Assembly: GCA_024509875.1 (NCBI GenBank)
Contig: JAMPIV010019107.1
Coordinates: 186,001 to 250,000 of the forward strand
Reading direction: 5' to 3'
DNA from: Oreohelix idahoensis
Lineage: Eukaryota > Mollusca > Gastropoda > Stylommatophora > Oreohelicidae
Length of the DNA stretch: 64,000 nt
Positions 56,341-64,000 of this stretch are shown one piece after another (positions within the stretch are counted from its first letter, which is position 1; the number at the start of each line of letters is the position of its first letter). Made by a program: the position numbers and the translations under genes. Below the pieces are notes generated by a model. That model was not told the DNA's origin and searched no databases. It saw only the letters and a list, made by a program, of their open reading frames with translations.

Positions 56341-56714
56341 AAGATAAGAACTACCGATGAGTATAATTGTGGCACTGAAAAAATGACTGCTAAACATCTG
56401 ATTCAAAGATGTCCGACATATGAAAGCACACAGAAAAACCAGTTACAAGAGCATATGAATGTTTGGGGCAGGCTTGCTGTAAGGAGACCAGCTCATAAGG
56501 AGCCAAAAAAAGATGATTTTATTTTATTTAAAAAAAGATTTTGTCTCGTTTTAACCTAAACACAGGGTTCGTCGGTTATATTAGGACGCATGTCTAAATA
56601 TAAAAGATCGTGTGATCTGGTTTTTGACCCTATCCGATGATGATGACGATTTGAGATCTACACACGTGTTTTTAAAAAAATTCTTTTATCGAAATAATTG
56701 CTATTATTATTATT

Positions 56715-56935
56715 ATCATGAAGAAGAGACGTGGTCCGCAACCAGTGGATACGTCAAGACGTCAAAACCCAGCCCCTGAAGACTCAAGTGGGACAGTCCC
56801 AATTATGGTGATTTGGCCATGTGTACAGAAAGGGAGACGATCGGCTACAATGACAACTATGGGGAACCAAGATCAAAGGATACAGACCTCCAGAAAGACC
56901 GAGAGTACGCTGGGAGGAGAACATTATATTTTTGT
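56715..56935 (+). mobile_element. RTE LINE C-terminal fragment
   Basis: Shifted frames read RRDVVRNQ, then QSQLWWFGHVYRKGDDRL and PPERPRVRWEENI, matching the tail of the 32173-35208 protein (QSQLRWFGHVCRMGEDRLPR and GRPRVRWEDNI). Both ends are missing; an (ATT)n run precedes it. Confidence 0.75.
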
Positions 56936-56994
56936 TGTTATTTATTGTTTAACTAGATTTGCTCAGCTTCTCGCCCTTTTGCAGCCAATACCAA

Positions 56995-59424
56995 TGTCAT
57001 GGAATATTCTAATCCACATATATAAATTATCAATTAAATATAAAGCCTAATAAATACATATAATAAATAAAGGAAGAAGAATGGTAAAGAACAGTGCTGT
57101 CACAATGACTGTACTCGAAATCCCCTTGTTTTCTACTGCGTAAGCAAATTGTAACGCTTTCATGTTGATATTAAAGGCTTTCTGCAACATACACGCGTTT
57201 CCCAAACACACAATAAAATGTGCTGCCTTTCTAAGAAAAACCTTGAAATATGCAAGTTGACCTACATTTTAAATTCCATTCATGTCTTTTTCTACACTGC
57301 GTTACCAAAACGAACGAACAGATGGTCAAAAGGATAAAGAGAGAGGGGAGGGCTGAAAATCAGGAACGCATGCAACACGCGTCGCGCGATACACAAATGC
57401 TGCCATCACGCGTGTAAGTCTACATGCACTAATTTTTTTTCAGACGGACAGTGATAAAATACACTACCCTTTCCCAGAGTTAGGTTTATAAATCATAAAA
57501 AACTCTTATTAGAAAAGATAACATTAGATGGGTTTACGGTTGAAAACATAACAGTACCCAGACAGCACATCTTCGAAACAGGAGGTAGAAAATACATATT
57601 TTGAACGCAGCCACGTAGCTCTTTTAAATTTGGATAATTGGGTCCCTTAGGGCTTGCTGACAAATAATATGTAAAACGTTACGCAAATAGTCCAGGAATT
57701 AATAAATTATACCCAAAATAAAATAGTGAGGATGCCTGACAGCATGGAATCATTTCTGCTCATAAAATTTTTTTTATAACGTGTTTGAAAAAAACCTTAC
57801 GTTACATAAATAGCCTACCATGTAAACTCCCCATTGATTGGAGCGCAACAAATGAAAGCCTAACCACGATTGGTCGGACTATAAATACTATCTTTAGTTG
57901 TTAGGGGAAACGGGGAAAGGTAACATTTTTTCAAACACTTGTCGAAACGGGGCCTCATTGGTCAGACTCGCTGATATACACACTTGGGAGCGTTAGTTCG
58001 AAACCACTTGTTTAAATAAGCTTGATAAAGCATCAGTGCGTTGAAGCCAGCTTATATTTGGCTCAATAAAAGCCTGGAAGATAAGCAGATGGGAATTTGT
58101 GCCAGTTTGTGCCAGAATTCATTGCTAATCAACGTATCTGTGTTTATTTCCATGAAATTGTGGTAAGCTTGAACCATTCAGTATCTTTTAATGAAAATTG
58201 AATGTAAATTGTTAATTTATGCCTGTATATATATATGTGTAGTTCAGTGGCAAACAGGAGATAAAGCCTATAATGCTCCAGCCTGAACAGAGGGTGTCAG
58301 GGAAGTAAAACGGCATGGAATGGCCAAATAGTACACTGACACCTGGATGATTGATTAGACAGAAATAATGCTGGAAGTGCAGAGGCGTAGTGACCATTAA
58401 GGATGGTAATGCTGGTATAAAGTATTTCAGATGAAGCTGACTGTTGGCCTAACGCTCTGAACGCAATGTTTGTGATGTATTGTGATCAGTGTAAAAAGAA
58501 AATATAAATTAGTTATGAAGTAGAAGGTACATCCTTCTTGATTTCAGGGACAGTGGTCTTGATGGTACTGAGTAGCACCTGGTCAGAGCTTTGCTGAATC
58601 CAGTGTCGGACAGCATACTCCTTGGTCCTTTTAGCTATCAGTGAGGTGTCTCCAGAGCCCAGAGGAGAATTCGAGCAGAGGAGTCCTTTCCTGCCACCAT
58701 CACGCCAGATAAGCTAACTTGGCCAGCTGAGCTCAACATTATGTCCCCTCATCTTGAAATGACTTTATAAAATTAACATTAAGAGGGGAATTTACTTGTC
58801 TTAATATCAGGAACTGAGAACATCTCCAATAATAGTCCCAAAAGACAAACTATTGAAGTCATGATGACAAATACCAACAGAGCTTGAACAAAACAAAACC
58901 AGTATTACCTCATATTACCACTACACAACTGACACACATAGGATATTTTTAATAATATATGTCACTACAATATTCATATTGATAAAGTCTGTACATATAC
59001 TTGTAATTAAAATTGATTGTGATTCCTGGTTCCTTTGTATTTGAATCAGGACACAAATACATTATTGACAGCACTGAATACATATTGTTATTTGAAAAGT
59101 TACGAGTGACTTCCTTAAGATATTCTCATAGAGTGTTATATGTATGTGAGTGTCACAGTGTTGTTAAGAGTAGTGGATTAAATTAAATTGTTTATCTGTC
59201 TGTTGTTGTGACTTACACTTCATCATACACATACCCTAGACACATAACGTAGTCATCACACTATTCCAGAATAATTCTGACTGAGATATATAGATATGTG
59301 GTAGCAAGTAAGGTTATATATAATACACTACTCTTATTAGATATATATATACCTTCACAGCTGATCTCAGTCAGTACACTAAGTCCCCTATAAATATTTA
59401 TAACATCCCACTTCACCACATATA
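56995..59424 (+). repeat. 5' LTR of the second Gypsy element (about 2.43 kb)
   Basis: Starts TGTCATGGAATATTC; its first 365 bp are repeated at 63629-64000. The end is placed just before the primer-binding site at 59426, so it is approximate by a few bases. A TATA-like CTATAAATATTTAT lies near 59388. No gene inside; short ORFs have no family signal. Confidence 0.8.
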
Positions 59425-59425
59425 T

Positions 59426-59447
59426 TGGGGTCTCGCTCTTGGGATTT
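59426..59447 (+). promoter_or_regulatory. Primer-binding site, tRNA-Pro-like
   Basis: TGGGGTCTCGCTCTTGGGAT followed by TTTGAATC closely parallels the tRNA-Pro binding site known from gammaretroviruses (TGGGGGCTCGTCCGGGAT), with a few changes. Confidence 0.6.
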
Positions 59448-59622
59448 TGAATCTTTCCCTATTAAAAATATTGGGGGTAATTCACTTCAGGGAATATAAG
59501 AATTAAAAGGTATCCTTGGGTGGAATTAAATAAGGTTGAGCTCACGGTGCCTGTGTTGTCCATTATATATATTTAGAATTTGAATTGTTGGATAGACATT
59601 GTAGAAATTTACCTGATAGACA

Positions 59623-61653
59623 ATGGCGGACCTGGCCAAGTTTCGATCTGCTGCTGTACAGACTGCAAAAGAGTTAGGATTAGATGGGCAAGTTATGGTT
59701 GCCTATGTCACTACGGAATGTGACAAATTTATTGAACGTGAAGAAAGAAGGTTTGAAGCCGAAAGAAAGTTAGAGGCTGACAAGGAAATTAAGAGGTTGC
59801 AGATTGAGGCTGACAAAGAGGCTAAAGCATTGGAAGCCGAGGAAAGAAGACAGGCTGCAGAAAGAGAAGAGAAGAAATTAGCTGCAGAAAGGGAAGAGAA
59901 GAAATTAGCTGCAGAAAGGGAAGAGAGGAGATTAGCTGCAGAAAGGGAAGCAGAAGATAAAAGATTACAAAGGGAACATGAGTTACGACTAAGGGAGTTT
60001 GAGTTTCAAGGCCATGCTCCTGAAAATGGTGCCAGTCCCTTTGCCTCTGATGCTACGGTTACTCAAGGAGCCTCAACCTCAGCTATGAATTTTCATTTAG
60101 ATCATTTTGTTGAGAAAGACGATGATATAGAGAGCTACCTAAATAGGTATGAGCTATTAGCTACCACGTATGGGTTAGAGAGAGAAAGGTGGAGCTTAAA
60201 GTTATCTCAGGGACTTCGTGGGGCAGCTTATGAAGTTTTTGCAAAAATGAGCAGAGGTGATCAGGAAAAATATGACATGCTAAAGCAGGCTCTTTTGTTA
60301 AGGTATGAAAAGAATGCAGAATTCTATAGAAAAAAATTTAGGAATGCTAAACTACTGTCAGGTGAAACCTATCACCAGTTCTCTGCACGAATAGAGACAT
60401 ACTTGGAGAAATGGACTTCTCTGGGGAAAACCCAAGATCTTAAGGAAATGGTCCTTATAGAGCAATTAAGAGAGTCCATGGCTCCAGACCTGAGAAAGTT
60501 TCTCATGGAACAAGGTGCAGAGAGGCTGGATGAGTTGCTAAATGTTGCTGAAAGGTATCAAGCAGCTCAAGCAGAGGTAACAGATAATAAAAAGAAACAG
60601 GTGGACAACTTTAGGGCACCACAGAACTTTAATAAATTTGATCCTAAGGATCAAAATAAAGGTAAGCACCAATTTGATAGGCCACGGTATGAAAATAAAA
60701 ATAAATTCCCACAATTCGATGAAAGGAAATATGATGAAAGAAAATCTTTCAACCAAGGAAAAAGGTGGTGTAAAAATTGTAAGATGAACAATCATGACAC
60801 TGACCATTGTAGAAGGAAACCTGTGTATATGGCAACCCTTCAGGTCAGGTCGACCTCAAGACAGGAGGAGGATATTATGTTAGATACCACTCCAGAAGAG
60901 ATGAGGAAGGCACAGGCTGGGGATAAAACACTCAAGCCTTGTTTCAGAAAATTGTCAACTTGTCATACAACTCCAGGCAAGGGAGAATTTTACATGAAAA
61001 ACAAGTTGATGTATAGGAAGGCCGGAACTAGATCCCATGGTCACGGACAGCTGGTTCTTCCAAAGAGATATAGGACAGAATTAATAAGGAGCATACATGT
61101 GAAACCAGATGGGGACCATGAGAAGATAGGTACCATCATTCAAAAGGTGGCTCACAATTATTATTGGCCCAAAGCAAGATGGGACATTGAGAATTTTGTA
61201 GAAAGGTGTAGCATAGCACATGAGGGAACACCCACAAGTGGGAACATGGATCAGGACCTGGACACGCCCCGGGGCAAAATTAGGCCTGACAATAAAAAGA
61301 AATATAGATTTGATAAAGTGGACCAAATGGAATGGGAAGCCCCTTTTCACGGACAAGCTTCACTTAACTGTTTTACAATGGCCACTATGCGGAGAGTGCA
61401 AAAAGATGTCTTACCCCAGGATAAGCCGAAAATCCCTCAATCGGACTTAAACAAACTGGAGGAAGAGGATGTAGAGAGGAAATCTCTCATCAAGAATTTT
61501 AAGTGGGGAGAAAGCCCCAAAAGAAAAATTGGTAGCGGTCGTTTTGTGAATGATAATTCTGGGAGGAAAAATCATCACTATAAAGCTTCAAGTGGAAGAG
61601 ACCATACCGGTGCATGGACAAATAGGTCCACACAATTAAAGGTCCATATGTAG
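59623..61653 (+). CDS. Gag fused to degenerate integrase remnant, second Gypsy element
   Basis: 676 codons starting MADLAKFRSAAVQTAKELGL. Residues 40-130 are a charged coiled coil with repeated AAEREEKKL units. Residues about 150-330 are a capsid-type Gag domain (ESYLNRYELLATTYGLERER, YDMLKQALLLRYEK). Residues 382-396 are a CCHC zinc knuckle (C383, C386, H391, C396 in WCKNCKMNNHDTDHC). No protease motif follows. Residues about 425-525 instead resemble the region before integrase and its zinc-binding domain (NYYWPKARWDIENFVERC), but the HHCC ligands are incomplete. From about 530 to the end, where the DDE core should be, the sequence is lysine-rich and unrelated to integrase, yet still open. 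Confidence 0.85.
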   Translation: MADLAKFRSAAVQTAKELGLDGQVMVAYVTTECDKFIEREERRFEAERKLEADKEIKRLQIEADKEAKALEAEERRQAAEREEKKLAAEREEKKLAAEREERRLAAEREAEDKRLQREHELRLREFEFQGHAPENGASPFASDATVTQGASTSAMNFHLDHFVEKDDDIESYLNRYELLATTYGLERERWSLKLSQGLRGAAYEVFAKMSRGDQEKYDMLKQALLLRYEKNAEFYRKKFRNAKLLSGETYHQFSARIETYLEKWTSLGKTQDLKEMVLIEQLRESMAPDLRKFLMEQGAERLDELLNVAERYQAAQAEVTDNKKKQVDNFRAPQNFNKFDPKDQNKGKHQFDRPRYENKNKFPQFDERKYDERKSFNQGKRWCKNCKMNNHDTDHCRRKPVYMATLQVRSTSRQEEDIMLDTTPEEMRKAQAGDKTLKPCFRKLSTCHTTPGKGEFYMKNKLMYRKAGTRSHGHGQLVLPKRYRTELIRSIHVKPDGDHEKIGTIIQKVAHNYYWPKARWDIENFVERCSIAHEGTPTSGNMDQDLDTPRGKIRPDNKKKYRFDKVDQMEWEAPFHGQASLNCFTMATMRRVQKDVLPQDKPKIPQSDLNKLEEEDVERKSLIKNFKWGESPKRKIGSGRFVNDNSGRKNHHYKASSGRDHTGAWTNRSTQLKVHM

Positions 61654-61655
61654 CT

Positions 61656-63088
61656 TTGTTAAGAACGTGGACTGATGAAAAGGCAGAGGAAAACATTACA
61701 TCTTCATACCAATATGTGAATGAGCTGACCACTATCCATCGGTTAAAAACTGGCTGGAAACTTGCCAATGAAAATTTGAAACAAGCCAGGAAGAAACATG
61801 CTGCCTATTATAACAGGAAGGCGAAAGACAGAGATTTGGCTGTGGGAGAGAAGTACTGCTTCTTTTGCCCGGGAGTCAGAATAAGTTACAAATTGGATGG
61901 CAGGGTCCATATACAGTTCTAGAGAAGGTGTCTAGAACAAATTATAAGATAGATAAGAAGGGGAAAGAAAAAATCTATCATGTGAATCTCCTGATGAAAT
62001 ATTTGGAAAGAGAACATCAGGAAGAGACACACTTGTTGACCTTGTCCATCGCCATGGAGATGAAAAAGGAACCACTTTCATCATTTGAATATCCATTACA
62101 CCCCTGTGAGACAGCAGCACAGGTGAAAATCAGTACACATTTAACGAAAACTCAGAAAGAGAGAGTGCAACAGGTTCTAAATAATCATGCAGAGGTGTTA
62201 ACAGACCGACCAGGGCATACAAACCTATTGGAATATGATATGAAACTAATAGACTCCACACCTGTCTGTATGAAACCATATTCGATTCCGTTTGCTAAGG
62301 AGAAAGCTTTGAAGGAAGAGATAGACTATCTGTTGAAGGAAGGAATTATTTCGCACAGTGAGTCTTCGTATAGTTCCGGTGTTGTACTCGCTTAAGGAAG
62401 CCCTCTGGAGAACATAGACTCTGTATAGATTACAGGAGACTGAATGCTATTACAGAAGGACAGGTGGATCCATTGCCGGATACAAATCAGCTGTTTGCCA
62501 GACTAAATAAAGCTAAATATTTCTCAAAAGTGGATCTGAGTAAAGGATACTATCAGATTCCAGTAAAGCCTGAGGTTAGACCAATACCTAGCTTTTAGTA
62601 CCTCAGAAGGACACTATGAGTTTAATAGATTGCCATTTGGATTGAAGAATGCGCCTAGTGTCTTCTCTAGAATGATGAGAAAATTATTGGATCCTCTGAA
62701 TAATCCCTGTATAACAAATTTTATGGATGATATCCTTATAGCAACAGAAACATTTGAGGAACACATTGACTCTCTGAACATGCTGTTTGATCGACTTAGG
62801 GAGGCAAATTTAACAGCCCGTCCAACCAAATGTTGCGTTGGATGTAAAGAATTGGAATTTTTGGGACACACAGTTTATCAGGGAAACATGACCCCTGACC
62901 CAAAGAATTTAGAGAAACTACAGAAAGCCCCGAGACCACAAACCAAGAAGGACGTGAGATCCTTTGTCTCATTATGTGGTTTCTACCAGAAGTATATCAA
63001 AAACTTTAATTCCATATGTGCACCGTTAACTGAATTGACACGTAAAGGACATCCAGATCGCATACATGGACACCACAATGTGAAATGA
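61656..63088 (+). pseudogene. Integrase C-terminus and reverse transcriptase, disrupted
   Basis: 61656-61922 has an integrase C-terminal segment (KLANENLKQARKKHAAYYNR, KAKDRDLAVGEKY). The adjoining frame (61865-62395) has GPYTVLEKVSRTNYKIDKK, then the RT start (VLTDRPGHTNLLEYDMKLID, PYSIPFAKEKALKEEI). A stop at 62393 and frame changes to about 62630 break the palm; LCIDYRRLNAIT and SKVDLSKGYYQIP are readable in other frames. 62630-63088 has PFGLKNAPSVFSRMMRK, the active-site FMDDILIATETFEEH, and LCGFYQKYIKNFNSICAPL. The order INT then RT is clear despite the breaks. Confidence 0.9.
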
Positions 63089-63561
63089 CTTACCAAGAAT
63101 TGAAGGAAAAGCTCACAAGTAAACCCATTTTGAAATTACCTGACTTAAGTCAAGAATTCATAGTAAGGACGGATGCAAGTAATATTGGGTTAGGTGCAAC
63201 TTTACTACAGAAATCAGATGCATTGGATGGGGAATTAAGCCCAGTGGCATATGCTAGCAGAAAGTTGAATAAAGCTGAAATCAACTACTCAACTAGCGAA
63301 AAAGAATGTCTTGCAGTAATATGGGCAATAAAGAAATTCAATATTTATCTATATGGGAAGGCATTTAAGTTGCAAACAGATCACAAACCTTTATCGTTTC
63401 TAGCACAGGCTAAGCATGAGAACTCTAGGTTACTCCGATGGTCTTTGCTTCTGGCTCCATATAATTTTAGCATCGAGTATATATCTGGAAAAACCAATTT
63501 GGGAGCGGATTTTTTAAGCCGCCATCCGTGTGATGAGAATCACCGTAAACCCCAGAAATAA
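63085..63561 (+). CDS. RNase H of the second Gypsy element
   Basis: 158 codons in frame with gag but not with the preceding RT segment. It contains FIVRTDASNIGLGATLLQK (catalytic Asp), INYSTSEKECLAVIWAIKKF (catalytic Glu) and FKLQTDHKPLSFL (second Asp), ending with LGADFLSRHP. All expected RNase H residues are present. In the element it degrades the RNA strand during reverse transcription and is normally the C-terminal part of the RT protein. No integrase follows, only about 65 bp to the polypurine tract. Confidence 0.9.
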   Translation: MTYQELKEKLTSKPILKLPDLSQEFIVRTDASNIGLGATLLQKSDALDGELSPVAYASRKLNKAEINYSTSEKECLAVIWAIKKFNIYLYGKAFKLQTDHKPLSFLAQAKHENSRLLRWSLLLAPYNFSIEYISGKTNLGADFLSRHPCDENHRKPQK

Positions 63562-63617
63562 TAATAAATTTCTCTATGTGTATATAGAATAAAGGACTGA
63601 CATATAATGTCTGTTTT

Positions 63618-63628
63618 AAGAGGGGAGG
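63618..63628 (+). promoter_or_regulatory. Polypurine tract, second Gypsy element
   Basis: AAGAGGGGAGG directly abuts the TGTCATGG start of the 3' LTR. Confidence 0.88.
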
Positions 63629-64000
63629 TGTCATGGAATATTCTAATCCACATATATAAATTATCAATTAAATATAAAGCCTAATAAATACATATAATAA
63701 ATAAAGGAAGAAGAATGGTAAAGAACAGTGCTGTCACAATGACTGTACTCGAAATCCCCTTGTTTTCTACTGCGTATGCAAATTGTAACGTTTCACGTTG
63801 ATATTAAAGGCCTTCTGCAACATACACGCGTTTCCCAAACACACAATAAAATGTGCTGCCTTTCTAAGAAAAAACCTTGAAATATGCAAGTTGACCTAAA
63901 TTTTAAATTCCATTCATGTCTTTTTCTACACTGCGTTACCAAAACGAACGAACAGATGGTCAAAAGGATAAAGAGAGAGGGAGGGCTGAAAATCAGGAAC
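63629..64000 (+). repeat. 3' LTR of the second Gypsy element (cut by window end)
   Basis: Near-identical to the first 365 bp of the 5' LTR, with small differences such as GCGTATGCA for GCGTAAGCA. About 2 kb should follow outside the window. Confidence 0.92.

Larger units (their letters stand above)
55150..56500 (+). mobile_element. LINE 3' fragment with RNase H domain, decayed
   Basis: Frames read INRLQNQAMRIITGCMNTTA (end of the RT thumb), then VEKFKRLTDH, THAYTDGSAT (first RNase H Asp), NFTAKEDALKAAAEVL, VAFFTDALSVIATLKS, and a SRKEQVVIFRLRTSHNR segment. RNase H after RT is typical of the I/Nimb/Ingi-like groups rather than RTE. Many frameshifts and stops, a 35-bp tandem expansion and a 41-bp LINE stub interrupt it. 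Its 5' part is missing where R1 ends. Confidence 0.85.
56995..64000 (+). mobile_element. Second INT-first Ty3/Gypsy-type element with 2.4 kb LTR (3' end beyond the window)
   Basis: Bases 56995-57360 and 63629-64000 are near-identical direct repeats starting TGTCATGGAATATTC, the heads of the two LTRs. Between them lie the primer-binding site, gag with a zinc knuckle, degenerate integrase N-terminal sequence, an integrase C-terminal segment, RT, RNase H and a polypurine tract. As in the element at 16407, integrase sequence precedes RT. Protease and the integrase core are missing and several frames are broken, so it is defective. The target duplication cannot be checked because the 3' LTR is cut. 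Confidence 0.9.

Overview
This window is eukaryotic, from a repeat-rich animal genome. It has no operons and no long host genes. It is filled with nested retrotransposons, DNA transposons and tRNA-derived SINEs, with a few host-like exon fragments showing splice signals. The mix (RTE-type LINEs resembling those of molluscs and flatworms, INT-before-RT Ty3/Gypsy elements, a large hAT element, tRNA-SINEs) best fits a lophotrochozoan, most likely a mollusc. That assignment is an inference from family resemblance.

Layout. 1-2642: primer-binding region and 2.4 kb LTR of a long-LTR retrotransposon (minus), next to a truncated LINE (2643-4372). 4994-9018: a hAT transposon with a perfect 8-bp target duplication, a decayed transposase and two SINE insertions. 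9.0-14.9 kb: LINE tails, a von Willebrand factor C-like terminal exon (10636-10806), a 27-bp minisatellite, a dispersed repeat (R1, copy 1) and a second SINE family. 14973-31999: a gag-only long-LTR element on the minus strand. Its left LTR is split by an almost complete 9.07 kb Ty3/Gypsy element (16407-25476) whose integrase lies upstream of reverse transcriptase, as in the Gmr1 lineage. 32161-38674: two full-length RTE-type LINEs in opposite orientations, each with its own target duplication; the first has an intact 1011-codon ORF. 38.7-42.5 kb: mostly without recognisable genes, with two weak host-exon candidates. 42535-48163: a second copy of the first LINE, split by a 2.9 kb solo LTR that carries TA microsatellites and a 112-bp perfect palindrome. 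49.3-51.2 kb: LINE fragments and a SINE. 52.0-55.1 kb: R1 copy 2, interrupted by a Tc1/mariner element and by a SINE. 55.1-56.9 kb: an RNase H-bearing LINE fragment and small LINE pieces. 56995 to the window end: a second INT-first Gypsy element with a 2.4 kb 5' LTR and a 3' LTR cut by the window edge.

How the parts relate. The insertions can be ordered because each interrupts an older repeat and leaves a target duplication: Gmr1-like element into gag-only LTR element; solo LTR into RTE LINE; Tc1 and SINE into R1; SINE into hAT; 41-bp RTE stub into the RNase H LINE. The Gypsy and gag-only elements share a charged coiled-coil Gag N-terminus, suggesting one regional family group. No rRNA, tRNA gene, CRISPR array or bacterial feature was seen.
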